The notes under the pieces were generated by a model, which had not been told where the DNA came from, did not search any database, and saw nothing but the letters and a program-made list of their open reading frames with translations. The position numbers and the translations under genes were made by a program. A stretch of DNA of 64,000 bases from Geothrix oryzisoli (GTDB lineage: Bacteria; Acidobacteriota; Holophagae; Holophagales; Holophagaceae): NCBI RefSeq assembly GCF_022808865.1, contig NZ_JAKZLB010000001.1:868001-932000 (forward strand), given 5' to 3'. Below, piece after piece: positions 25,746-33,956 of the stretch (position 1 is its first letter; each line of letters opens with the position of its first letter).

Positions 25746-26629
25746 GATGTCCCAAAGTGGCTATTTTTCCCAAACACTCGAGCCTCGTCTGTACCAGTTC
25801 TGCAAAACCACCCTACAGCGCCCAGCACCACTTGGCACACCGAGACAGCGGAAATACTGGGATTCGCAGCCCTGGACAACGCTGGCGCGAAAGGGATGTC
25901 CGATCCGACAGCAGGCTCCAGCGCACCTCAAAAACATCCAGCCCCTACTCCATTACCAGCCGACCTCCTCATGTCTCCAGGGCCACCCGTCGTTGCAGGG
26001 TTGGGTCTCTGTAATCGTCTGCCCTGCGCCCTCAAGGAAGGCCACCAGGAGCCCTCATGCCCCGACTCCTGATCCGGGCATAGGGGCACCCCGGACGGAG
26101 CCCTTCCCGGCTCCGTGGGCGTTGATGACAACCATAGCGAGGCAGGAGACAAGGCATTACGACCTTGAATTGCCACGGGTCATCAGATCGTTCCGTTATG
26201 AATTCTTTACAGATTTTAACCACAATAAGTTGTTTAAAATCTGATAGCAACCACGAATGTCATAAATCGAAATTATTAAAATGTTAAATATTTTTGATTC
26301 GTTTTTTGCTTGAATTCATTGGCTATTTTTGAAGTTTGTTATTATTTATATTGACACGATATTTCATGCCTAATACAATTCAAATAGATTCGATTCTTTG
26401 AATGCATCATTGGTAGCCAGCGAAAACTAGCCAGAGGTTCCTTGACCAGAGATCCAGCAGCGAGGTTTGCGCCATCACCTAAGGCTATGTCATTTATTGA
26501 TTACATTTGTTGTCATGCCACAGGAGACAAAGATCACCTCTTAACCCAAAAATTTGGTTCATGTCAGATGTTTTGAGCCACCAAGAACAACCAGTTTCAG
26601 CGATGTCCCAACCGGAAAGGAGAATCCAA
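25746..26629. other. left-end non-coding region of the island with putative integrase arm sites
   Basis: I see no convincing gene in these 880 bases. The start, 25788-25840, carries TCTGTACCAGTTCTGCAAAACCACC and CACCACTTGGCA (split here only by spacing), which resemble the region just upstream of the integrase at 55058-55115. These are candidate arm-type binding sites. From about 26160 to 26500 the DNA becomes very AT-rich. It includes an inverted repeat AGATTTTAA...TTAAAATCT at 26211-26242, and probably the promoter of the xis-like gene. Confidence 0.5.
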
Positions 26630-26851
26630 ATGAGCCGAAGACAAACGGAGAAAGCCATACAGGAAGAGGATGTTGTGCCACTTCCGAAATTGGCCTTTTC
26701 GATTAGGCAGACGGCAAAAATCATCTCTATGGGCGTAAGTGCAGTTCGTTCCCTAATCAAAGACCGTAAAATTCTGGTTGTACGAAAAGGTCGATCCATC
26801 ATCGTTCCGTACACAGAAATTCAGGCCTTTCTTGATCGGGAGAAATGCTAA
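26630..26851 (+). CDS. excisionase-like helix-turn-helix protein
   Basis: The 73-aa product has the excisionase/MerR-like HTH_17 pattern: FSIRQTAKIISMGVSAVRSL then the wing KILVVRKGRSIIVPYTEIQAFLD. This is the layout of small Xis-type DNA-binding proteins that bend att DNA and bias integrases toward excision. Start ATG 26630 has the strong ribosome-binding site AAAGGAGA; longer in-frame starts lack one. It lies near the left att site while the integrase lies near the right one, so in the excised circle they would be close neighbours. Confidence 0.75.
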   Translation: MSRRQTEKAIQEEDVVPLPKLAFSIRQTAKIISMGVSAVRSLIKDRKILVVRKGRSIIVPYTEIQAFLDREKC

Positions 26852-26972
26852 GTATTACAAATAAAGGGTGCACGGCAAATCTGGCTGAAATTGGACTCTT
26901 GAAGTCTGGACGACAGATGGGCCTGCTGGTTGGAAATGCCAACTGTCCGAGATAACCGGAGGGCAATGGTCC

Positions 26973-27854
26973 TCATGTATCCAAGGCATTCGACTCAACA
27001 ATCCGTTGGAACTCCGTCAGGAACTCTCGGAAGTTCTGGGCGAGAAACCGAACCACCCGGTTGTTGTCGAGCAGCGGCCTGAGGTACCCACGAGCTATCG
27101 TCAGGGCCATGACGTGCTCGTTGTAGGTCTCATCGAGCATGCGGAAGTCCTTCTCCTGGATTCGCATCTCGTGCTCGATGCGAGCGAGGTCGTCCGGATG
27201 GATGCCCGGGATCTTCTTGGGGCTATCTGGATCGACAAGTTGTTCCTTGGAAGTGGTCATCACGAGGGCGCGGGCATAGGTCACGGAATAGGTTCCAGCC
27301 GCGACCATGATCTCGGCCATTTCGATCTGCCGGAGCGGCTTCACTTTCTTGAGGAGAGCCAAGGTCTTCAAGGGAACCTGCTTGTCCTGGAGAAGGCCTA
27401 CAGCCTCTGGGCAGATCGAAAAGAGCAAGCTGCGATTCAAGCGCACCGTATCAACCGCCAAGTTGAGCGCCCGAGCAATGCGTTCAGCGGGGACCCCAGC
27501 GTCCAGTGCCTTCAGGATCATCCGATTGGCCTGAATCGGCGCGATCCGGTTCACCCTCTTGTTATAGCTGTAGCCTTCATTTGCGAGGGACACGAGGCAT
27601 GGGGCCTCCGCGATCCCCAATTCTCGCAAGGCCTCGGCCCGAGCATGGCCATCGAGCAGGAGATATTTCCCGCCCTTTTGGGGAAAGACGCTCAGCGGCT
27701 CAATAATCCCCACCTCTCGAATGGAGGCCACCAAGGCGCGGAATTTTGAGGACTCCTTCAGGTTCTCTCCAGTTCCCCGTGTCGGGAGCAGCCTATCGAC
27801 CCGAAGGGTGATCCCTTCAAGCTCAAAGGCGGGCTGAATCCGTAGGCCACTCAT
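26973..27854 (-). CDS. ParB-like protein with RepB C-terminal domain
   Basis: The 293-aa product has a ParB N-terminal nuclease/CTPase-like fold: FRALVASIREVGIIEPLSVFP then YLLLDGHARAEALRELG, the second being the conserved 'L-L-D-G-H-x-R' box. A helix-turn-helix region (GVPAERIARALNLAVDTVRLN) follows. The C-terminal half matches what is annotated as plasmid partitioning protein RepB C-terminal domain. No ParA ATPase is nearby, so it may not act in segregation. It overlaps the upstream ParB gene by four bases and is the last gene of the serine recombinase-ParB-ParB operon. Confidence 0.82.
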   Translation of the reverse strand: MSGLRIQPAFELEGITLRVDRLLPTRGTGENLKESSKFRALVASIREVGIIEPLSVFPQKGGKYLLLDGHARAEALRELGIAEAPCLVSLANEGYSYNKRVNRIAPIQANRMILKALDAGVPAERIARALNLAVDTVRLNRSLLFSICPEAVGLLQDKQVPLKTLALLKKVKPLRQIEMAEIMVAAGTYSVTYARALVMTTSKEQLVDPDSPKKIPGIHPDDLARIEHEMRIQEKDFRMLDETYNEHVMALTIARGYLRPLLDNNRVVRFLAQNFREFLTEFQRIVESNALDT

Positions 27855-28708
27855 TTCTGGAGCATTTCGTTCAGATACTTGGGCAGGGAATCGAGCTTCT
27901 CAGCCCGAAGGAGCGTCACGAAGTGATCGTTCTTCATCAGGTCCTTGAGCGCCGTCAGAACGAACCGAAGTTGTTGCTCACAGTGCCGGGACTTCTTCAC
28001 CAGCAGCTCCTGCTTCTGGGTTTCCTTGCGAAGGGTGCGAACCAAATCCTGCGGTGAAGGGGCCTTGGCCGATCTGCGGGAATTGGACTTCCCAAAATCT
28101 TTGCCACGAGCACGACGCTCTTCAATGAGTTTGCGCATCTTCAGGAGGGCACGCCCTCGGATCTTTCCACTGTCGTAGGCGTCCTGAAGGCTGCGCTGCA
28201 TTTCCGCGTCACCCACGGTCGCGATCTCCATGGCCGAGGTAATGGGAATTTCGCCACGCTCGACCGCAGCGACGAGCCGATCCTCACCGTTCTCAATGAG
28301 ACGAACGAGTTGCACCACGTAGCTCTCGCTGACGCCTGTGAGCGCCGCGATGGCGGACAAGCTGTGGCCACGTTCCCTTAACCCAGCCAGATCTCTCGCC
28401 AGCTCCAGGCATGATGGTGTTCGCCGGGTGAGATTCTCTACCAGGCTACATAGCAGGCGATCCTCCAGCGGGATCTCTACGATCACGGCTGGAATTTCAG
28501 TGGCGCCGCAGGCGATGAAGGCTTCTAGACGCCCCTGCCCACAGACCAGGTCGAAGCCATCGTCACCATCACAGCGGCTGACGGTGATTGGCTTCTTTAA
28601 ACCAATCTTGGCGATGTTCTCGACGATCTCTCTGAACTTACCCTTGCTGCGACCCCGAGCGTTGATCACCCGAATCTTGTCGATGGGAACAAGCTGCACC
28701 TTGGTCAT
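27851..28708 (-). CDS. ParB-like protein
   Basis: The 285-aa product has the ParB N-terminal domain: FREIVENIAKIGLKKPITVS, FDLVCGQGRLEAFIACG (the G-Q-G-R box) and LVENLTRRTPSCLELARDL. A KorB-like HTH follows (LSAIAALTGVSESYVVQLV), and then a basic C-terminal tail. It is sandwiched with four-base overlaps between the serine recombinase and the second ParB-like gene. Two different ParB paralogues without ParA next to a recombinase suggest a DNA-binding accessory role to recombination or regulation, which is inference. Confidence 0.85.
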   Translation of the reverse strand: MTKVQLVPIDKIRVINARGRSKGKFREIVENIAKIGLKKPITVSRCDGDDGFDLVCGQGRLEAFIACGATEIPAVIVEIPLEDRLLCSLVENLTRRTPSCLELARDLAGLRERGHSLSAIAALTGVSESYVVQLVRLIENGEDRLVAAVERGEIPITSAMEIATVGDAEMQRSLQDAYDSGKIRGRALLKMRKLIEERRARGKDFGKSNSRRSAKAPSPQDLVRTLRKETQKQELLVKKSRHCEQQLRFVLTALKDLMKNDHFVTLLRAEKLDSLPKYLNEMLQK

Positions 28709-30237
28709 GCTGCCGCCCCGGCGCGAACCGTCTGGGCGATCCCCAAAAAATATTCAAGGGATTCGTAGCGGTAGCCATCCATGAAGAGGCCGTTGTCCTC
28801 CTTGATCCTGAGGCGAGCCTCCTTCACATCCAATGATGGGAGAAGGTAATAATCGAAAGGGGCCAGATTCGCAGAGTCCATCCGCACGACGAGCGTGAGA
28901 TCTGGTGCGAGCCCAGCATCCAATCGGACGATCCAGCGCAAGGCATCGGCCCGAGAGACCTGGCATCGGGCAATGACAATCGCGACCGAATGCATCCCGT
29001 TGACCAGGAGCAAGTCGGTCTCGGAATCGCGTGTTACGGTTCCCCCGTGGTCTTCAAGTGCCTTGATGACCTGCACCATGATCTCGGGATGAAGTTGTCG
29101 GAGCCTTCGGTTGATTTCCACGTAGGCGAAGTCCCGATCAGGCAGGTAATCAATGAGTTGATAGGCCCTCGCCAGGCTCCCGAAGCGCTGCCGATAGGCC
29201 GAACTCGATGGCATCCCTTCTGCCTCGTCGATGATCAGCCCGCTCAAGCGGCCATGGCGTTGGGCGAGGCCCCGAAGCATTTCTAGAAGCTCAGTGTCTG
29301 AAGACCGTTTGTGCCGTTCCAGGATGATTTCCTGGGCCGCCGTGAAATCAACCAGATCCACTACGGCATCGAAGGCCCCGTTGCGTCGAACCCACATCTG
29401 AGGTGGGTTCTTGACTCGCTTCTTTTTCAACTTGAATGAAATCTTATTATACACATTGTTTCCAACATATTTCTCGTTTGTGAGCACCTGGTGGATCATT
29501 CCTCGGGTCCAATTCCGGCCCAACTCTCCGAAGATCCCTGCGCGATTGAGTTCTCCGGCAATCTGACGCTCGGTGTATCCCTCCTCCACGAAGAGCCGGT
29601 AGATCCGACGAACAACAGCTCGCTCTTCCGGTGGTCCAGGCACCAGAACCACCCGATCCGTTTGAAGACTCTTCTGTTCGCCGGGTTGTAGCTCTGCTTT
29701 TGGCTTTCCAGCCTGGTCGATAAGCAGCCGCCTCAATCCGTACCCGGCTGCACCTCCTTGCCGGAACCCGAGTTCGATCAATCGGCATTGCCCTTTGAAG
29801 ACCTTTGTCGAAAGCTCCCGGCTGTATTCACCGGCCATGGCCCGCTTGACTCCCTTCACGATGGTGCTCACCGGGCTGCCATCGTTTTCAAATTGCTCGG
29901 CGCAGTACTGAACGGTGATCCCGGCCCGTTTGCAGATGTACTCGTAATAGGCGCTCTCATCGGCGTCCTGAAAACGCCCCCATCGGCTCACGTCGTACAC
30001 CAGAACCATGGTGAAGTTCGCTCGCCCGCATTGCACCGTCTCGATGAGTTCCTTCAGCCCGTCCCGCCCGTCCAGACGAAGACCGCTTTTCCCCGCATCA
30101 CTGAAGGTTCGAACAATCTGGATGCCACGCCTATTGGCGTAATCCCTTAGAACATCAGACTGGTTTTCCGTCGAATACTGCTGATGTTCCGTGGACATCC
30201 GCACGTATTGGGCCGCTTGGATAAGGTCGTCGCTCAT
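28705..30237 (-). CDS. large serine recombinase
   Basis: The 510-aa product has a resolvase catalytic domain at residues about 8-155: AAQYVRMSTEHQQYSTENQ holds the nucleophile Ser (in RMSTE) and VLVYDVSRWGR is the Arg-containing block. A recombinase DNA-binding domain follows, about 175-300 (GGAAGYGLRR, FVEEGYTERQIAGELNRAG, WTRGMIHQVLTNEKYVGNNVYN). The C-terminus lacks the usual long coiled-coil with zinc ribbon. ATG 30237-30235 is chosen at the start of the fold. It leads a coupled operon with two ParB genes and is preceded by three palindromic operators. Confidence 0.9.
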   Translation of the reverse strand: MSDDLIQAAQYVRMSTEHQQYSTENQSDVLRDYANRRGIQIVRTFSDAGKSGLRLDGRDGLKELIETVQCGRANFTMVLVYDVSRWGRFQDADESAYYEYICKRAGITVQYCAEQFENDGSPVSTIVKGVKRAMAGEYSRELSTKVFKGQCRLIELGFRQGGAAGYGLRRLLIDQAGKPKAELQPGEQKSLQTDRVVLVPGPPEERAVVRRIYRLFVEEGYTERQIAGELNRAGIFGELGRNWTRGMIHQVLTNEKYVGNNVYNKISFKLKKKRVKNPPQMWVRRNGAFDAVVDLVDFTAAQEIILERHKRSSDTELLEMLRGLAQRHGRLSGLIIDEAEGMPSSSAYRQRFGSLARAYQLIDYLPDRDFAYVEINRRLRQLHPEIMVQVIKALEDHGGTVTRDSETDLLLVNGMHSVAIVIARCQVSRADALRWIVRLDAGLAPDLTLVVRMDSANLAPFDYYLLPSLDVKEARLRIKEDNGLFMDGYRYESLEYFLGIAQTVRAGAAA

Positions 30238-30326
30238 GCTGCACCCCGTCTGACCAGGTGGCGGGCTTCGGCAAGCATTCCTTGGCCCTGGCAAACGACC
30301 CTATCTGCCTCCCGAATCGTTCACCA

Positions 30327-30404
30327 TGACCTAATTGGTCAAGTTTTCGGCGAAAGCATGACCAGTTAGGTCAAGTCCACGGGGGAATCTGACCTGTCGG
30401 GTCA
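30327..30404. promoter_or_regulatory. three TGACC-N5-GGTCA operators in a divergent promoter region
   Basis: Three 15-base palindromes occur at 30327-30341 (spacer TAATT), 30359-30373 (AGTTA) and 30390-30404 (TGTCG). Centres are 32 and 31 bases apart, that is, three DNA turns each, so bound proteins would line up on one face. They lie between the serine recombinase start (30237, leftward) and the XRE regulator start (30434, rightward), and are the likely binding sites of that regulator. Confidence 0.8.
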
Positions 30405-30433
30405 GCGTGGCCGCTTCGACAGGGGCTCCCCGT

Positions 30434-30784
30434 ATGAACACCATTGCCAAACGACTCGGCCACATGATTGCCAGACAACGGAGGGCGGCTGGACTGACTC
30501 AAGCAGAGTTGGCTGAGAAGGTCGGCGTCCAACCAGAAACCATCAGTCGCCTAGAAACGGGGAAGCGAACCGTTTCCCTTGGGATGATGGCGCTCCTCTC
30601 TCAGTCTCTCGGACTTGAGCTACATGAACTGTTCCGACTGCATGCTACTGACAGCCCTAAAGACCAGGCGCTCGGGAACCTCCTGTGGTTCGGTTCCCGT
30701 CTCTCCGTCACCGAGATTGAACTTATCTTGGATGTGAGCGCCGCAGTCCTCACCCACACGCGGAGAGCGGAAGGGAGGCAGTAA
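30434..30784 (+). CDS. XRE-family transcriptional regulator
   Basis: The 116-aa product starts MNTIAKRLGHMIARQRRAAG and has a Cro/CI-type helix-turn-helix (LTQAELAEKVGVQPETISRLETGKR, residues about 20-45). A short helical C-terminal part follows. It is transcribed divergently from the serine recombinase-ParB-ParB operon, and three palindromic operators lie between the two starts. I infer that it represses both its own gene and the recombinase operon. The usual lysogeny-switch logic would apply, but the inducer is not visible. Confidence 0.85.
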   Translation: MNTIAKRLGHMIARQRRAAGLTQAELAEKVGVQPETISRLETGKRTVSLGMMALLSQSLGLELHELFRLHATDSPKDQALGNLLWFGSRLSVTEIELILDVSAAVLTHTRRAEGRQ

Positions 30785-30835
30785 GCACGGCCAAGCCGGT
30801 ACCCACAGCCCTACCCCGAGGTCCCGTTCACCGGA

Positions 30836-31681
30836 TCAGACAGTGAAGTAGAGAGCCCCCACCGCCATGGCACCATAAGCCCACTTATCCCACCATTCCC
30901 TCGGTATCTGCATCGAGATCCCATCACAGCGGTGCACAAGGATCTCACCGCTCGGGCCATAGAAATACACTTCACCGCTCTTCGGAAACCATTCTCCTGG
31001 GGCGGCCACCAGCAGTGGTGTGGTGAATCCCTCTTGGCCCCTCTCTGGGCCGGAATCGATACCAAGCGTGATGATCCATGCTGCGGCGTCGGCAGGAAGA
31101 ACTGGTCCGGTCACACTCCACAGCGAGGTTCGTTTCAGTGAATCTGGGAGCTTTCTACGATCCTTTGCGTCCTTCGTGGTTTCGGCCCATTTGTTCAGGG
31201 TCAGCCTCCAGGGCATGAGATGTGGTGGCAGGATGCATGGGGGAGGTAGGAGGACGAAGGTCTCATCATCCTCCCCTGGTGTCGGCCAGATCCCACGCCT
31301 CTGATTCACCCTCCATGTCTCTCCGACCACGGAGATGTACTTCCGATCCACACCGTCATGAATGGTGGACATGGTCCTGAACAAATCGCTCATCCCATCA
31401 ATTCCAATATCAGCAGACTCGGCTTCATCGGAATCCTTGGGTCGTGCACGATTCTGATTCCCACCCCTCAACGGAGGCTCCGTGGGAGCCGCGACCGGTT
31501 CCTCATTGATGGGTGGACTGGTCCTTTTTGGTGCATGGTCACCGGTGTGGTCGCTTGTGCAACCCTCGATTTCCACGTCCAGGTACGGGCATTCCGCGAT
31601 CTCTCGGTCCAGCGAAGGGTTTTGCCTTTTCGCGATTCGTTCGAGATCTCTCTCGCTGGTAGATGGTTTCTTGTCGCGCAT
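30836..31681 (-). CDS. uncharacterised protein downstream of the relaxase
   Basis: I do not recognise this 281-aa protein. The first ~100 residues are charged and low-complexity (MRDKKPSTSERDLERIAKRQ and a Pro/Glu-rich stretch). The rest looks folded, with LLPPPCILPPHLMPWRLTLN and a Trp-rich C-terminus (IPREWWDKWAYGAMAVGALY). ATG 31681-31679 is chosen; an upstream GTG-type start would lengthen it. Its 5' end overlaps the last 143 bases of the relaxase gene in another frame. Position in the mob operon suggests a mobilization-linked protein, without further support. Confidence 0.6.
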   Translation of the reverse strand: MRDKKPSTSERDLERIAKRQNPSLDREIAECPYLDVEIEGCTSDHTGDHAPKRTSPPINEEPVAAPTEPPLRGGNQNRARPKDSDEAESADIGIDGMSDLFRTMSTIHDGVDRKYISVVGETWRVNQRRGIWPTPGEDDETFVLLPPPCILPPHLMPWRLTLNKWAETTKDAKDRRKLPDSLKRTSLWSVTGPVLPADAAAWIITLGIDSGPERGQEGFTTPLLVAAPGEWFPKSGEVYFYGPSGEILVHRCDGISMQIPREWWDKWAYGAMAVGALYFTV

Positions 31682-32657
31682 ACGCGTCCTCCACGAGTGT
31701 GAGTAAGGCTTTCCCACGCAATCCAACTAGCATTGACGGGATATTCTGAGGACTAGACCACACCCCGACTTTTGGTGACGGGAGTGGCGGCTTCTGTTCC
31801 ACGGTTGTGCCAACGCGGCTTGCTGCAGCCATGGAGGCCGCATCTACATCACGTCTGATGTGAGGCGCGATCGAAGCCCACTGATAGTGTTCACCAAGGC
31901 TGGATGCCTTCCACTTCTGACCATGGATCGCGTATGAAACTCCGACCGTGCGACCCCCTTTGTTAAGCAGGATGTCGATTCCAGCCTTGCCGAGTCGGTC
32001 GCAGAACTCGGCGTACGACAACACCTCTCCTTCCCTAGGCCACACCTGATCGAGTGAACATCGCGCAGAATCCATGGCCGGGGTTTTACCCCGCTTCCGT
32101 ATTTCGCCTTTGGCCTTGTTGGGTTTGGGGGTATTTCTTTCGGGCCTAGGCGCTCTTGGCTTCATCGGTCGAACGCTACTCTGTAGCTGTATCGGTCCGT
32201 ACTTCGCCTCGACTTCTCTGCAAACAACCTGTGTGATCCCGCAGTCACGCATGGTGTCACGAATCAGTGATCCGTCCACGCCTACCCGACACCAGAGCGG
32301 ATGAATATGGTCATGGGGCTGGTCCAGATGGCGCAGAACCAGGAAGGTGTGGAGACTCTCGCTCAAGCCATGACGTTCTAACAGGGTGTCCGAAATATCA
32401 CCCCAGTAGGGACTGACGCGCTCAACTTCGTGTGCACTGACCGACCAGTGTCGGAAGGGAGACGCTACATCAGGGCGAAGAGCAGCAGCCATTTCAAATA
32501 CTTCAGTGATCATCCTGGCCGCTTCGGGTGTGTTAATTCGGTCTGGCAGAACACTCAGAATGTCGCCGGATGCGGACACGATTTCGACCCTACGGTTGAC
32601 AAGTAGGTAGGTGAGCGCATTCAAAATTGATCTGACCTTCAGTTTTTTCGAGATCAT
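31539..32657 (-). CDS. relaxase/mobilization nuclease
   Basis: The 372-aa product is a MobA-type relaxase that would nick oriT and lead transfer of the strand. The three-histidine metal motif is H115-x-H117-x-H119 in QPHDHIHPLWCRV. Tyr17 in ILNALTYLL is the likely catalytic Tyr. A C-terminal segment GGRTVGVSYAIHGQKWKASSLG matches the 'GISY.Y.G..f.GS.LG' block after many MobA relaxases. ATG 32657 overlaps the mobC stop by four bases. No coupling protein or type IV secretion genes are in the island, so transfer would need a helper element. Confidence 0.82.
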   Translation of the reverse strand: MISKKLKVRSILNALTYLLVNRRVEIVSASGDILSVLPDRINTPEAARMITEVFEMAAALRPDVASPFRHWSVSAHEVERVSPYWGDISDTLLERHGLSESLHTFLVLRHLDQPHDHIHPLWCRVGVDGSLIRDTMRDCGITQVVCREVEAKYGPIQLQSSVRPMKPRAPRPERNTPKPNKAKGEIRKRGKTPAMDSARCSLDQVWPREGEVLSYAEFCDRLGKAGIDILLNKGGRTVGVSYAIHGQKWKASSLGEHYQWASIAPHIRRDVDAASMAAASRVGTTVEQKPPLPSPKVGVWSSPQNIPSMLVGLRGKALLTLVEDAYARQETIYQRERSRTNREKAKPFAGPRDRGMPVPGRGNRGLHKRPHR

Positions 32658-33046
32658 TCGGGATCTCCCTTCTCTTCCACCCCTGCGAGGCTTCTCCTAA
32701 GCCATTCCGTCGCATCTGCGACAGAAGCTGCTTTCGTGCGCACACCTTCATCGAGGGAACGCTCTTTGCGAATGACCGCCAGGAACGAATGCACCACCGC
32801 AAGGTGACGCCTCACCGCGAGGATGATCGGTCTCTCCTGCAGGGGCGGCGGAATCGCCACGATGGGGGATCGCAGAACCTCAGTGATGGCACATCCATGG
32901 GCTTCCGCCATGTTACAAATGGCCTCATATTCCTCGGGGCTTACTGGTACAGAGATTCGTCGAGATCTCCGCTTTGCATCCGGTTTCCGGTGGCTCCTGG
33001 TCCGCGCCGGGATGTGTTCCAGCAGGGGATGAGGATCAGAGGACAT
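32654..33046 (-). CDS. MobC-like relaxosome accessory protein
   Basis: The 130-aa product has a basic N-terminus and a ribbon-helix-helix-like stretch, RRSRRISVPVSPEEYEAICN then EAHGCAITEVLR, which follows the MobC pattern 'R-I-x-V-x-V-[ST]-x-E-E'. It would bind oriT and help the relaxase. It is coupled to the relaxase gene by a four-base overlap and starts at ATG 33046-33044, facing a 375-base non-coding region likely to hold oriT. Confidence 0.75.
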   Translation of the reverse strand: MSSDPHPLLEHIPARTRSHRKPDAKRRSRRISVPVSPEEYEAICNMAEAHGCAITEVLRSPIVAIPPPLQERPIILAVRRHLAVVHSFLAVIRKERSLDEGVRTKAASVADATEWLRRSLAGVEEKGDPE

Positions 33047-33421
33047 TCGACACCTCCACGGGCCTGGAATGGGCGGCTCGCCCTTCATTCGTTTCCAGAT
33101 CCGGAAGCACCCCGGAGATGACCGGTAATGGCATGAGTTCCCCCCCGAGTGCGCAAGGAGCGGCCTGGTCACCGACGCAAGCCCCGGAAGGGGCGGCGGA
33201 AGTGTGAACATGGCTGCCTCGCTTGCGCATTTCGGCCTCTTAGCGTGAGTCAGTTCAATTTGGATACCTATGATGTCATATCTTTGATACAACATCAACA
33301 ATAACAATTTTACCAACTGGTGTAGTTTTAATTTACCGGCTAATTTATAGCAAATGGGCATAGTTGCAGGCTTTGACCAAAATGCATCTATCCTCTCTAT
33401 GAACAATCCATAGGAGGATCC
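33047..33421. other. non-coding region upstream of mobC, candidate oriT
   Basis: No gene is visible in these 375 bases between the divergent mobC and the small RHH gene. The mobC-proximal half contains an imperfect hairpin ATCCGG / CCGGAGAT at 33099-33119, followed by ACCGGTAATGGC at 33121-33132. A second hairpin, GCCCCGGAAGGGGC, is at 33181-33194. ACCGGTAA next to a hairpin recalls IncQ/MOB-P-like nick regions from memory, but the match is short. The distal half (33240-33400) is AT-rich and probably carries the promoter of the rightward gene. Confidence 0.35.
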
Positions 33422-33727
33422 ATGTTCGTCCCACATCCACCCGTCAGGAAGAAGGCGAATGAGACAGTTCGCCTTTCCATTCCCACTCGCCTGATGGATA
33501 CCGTCAGGGCTATGGCACAGCAGGTGAATGGAGAACCCAGCGATGTGCTTTGTCAGGCACTGGAATACGCCTTGTCAGACTCAGACGTGAGAAAGAAACG
33601 CTCCAAGAAGCCCACCGAATCTAACGATGGCAATCCAAAGGTCGTAGAATCGGGTGACCGTCCGAAGACCCCTTCCGAGGCCACCTCTCAACTGATGATG
33701 AGCCCCGCCAAGCCCACCAAGGGGTAG
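33422..33727 (+). CDS. small ribbon-helix-helix-like protein
   Basis: The 101-aa product contains KKANETVRLSIPTRLMDTVRAMAQ then PSDVLCQALEYAL (split only by a few residues). This is the strand-helix-helix pattern of CopG/MetJ-like DNA-binding proteins; a basic, Ser/Pro-rich tail follows. The ribosome-binding site TAGGAGG is excellent. Divergent from mobC across the candidate oriT region, it may regulate the mob genes or bind oriT. It could equally be an antitoxin, but no toxin gene follows. Confidence 0.6.
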   Translation: MFVPHPPVRKKANETVRLSIPTRLMDTVRAMAQQVNGEPSDVLCQALEYALSDSDVRKKRSKKPTESNDGNPKVVESGDRPKTPSEATSQLMMSPAKPTKG

Positions 33728-33956
33728 CTATCATCGGCTAACCGACCCATTCCGCCTGGCCCGCCTGTGTCACAGCCGGGCGGATGGGTCCTCGCCACTG
33801 CGTGGCTGCGGCAGTGTAAATTGCAGAAAATACGAGCTTCCAAGCAGTTCGATCACCTTTGTGACCCTTTTTTCATTCTTGTCTGTTCCGCCCATGCTCA
33901 CGGCCTGACCACGATTCCTACCCATGGGCGTCATTGCTTCATTCCAAAGGATGACC
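33728..33956. other. intergenic region without visible gene
   Basis: These 229 bases separate the rightward small RHH gene from the convergent HNH endonuclease gene. I see no convincing coding sequence, strong hairpin or repeat in it. Confidence 0.4.

Noticed and set aside
25732-26244. 170-aa plus-strand frame at the left end of the island
   Set aside because: It begins inside the terminator, has no ribosome-binding site or domain, and covers the putative integrase arm sites; likely non-coding.
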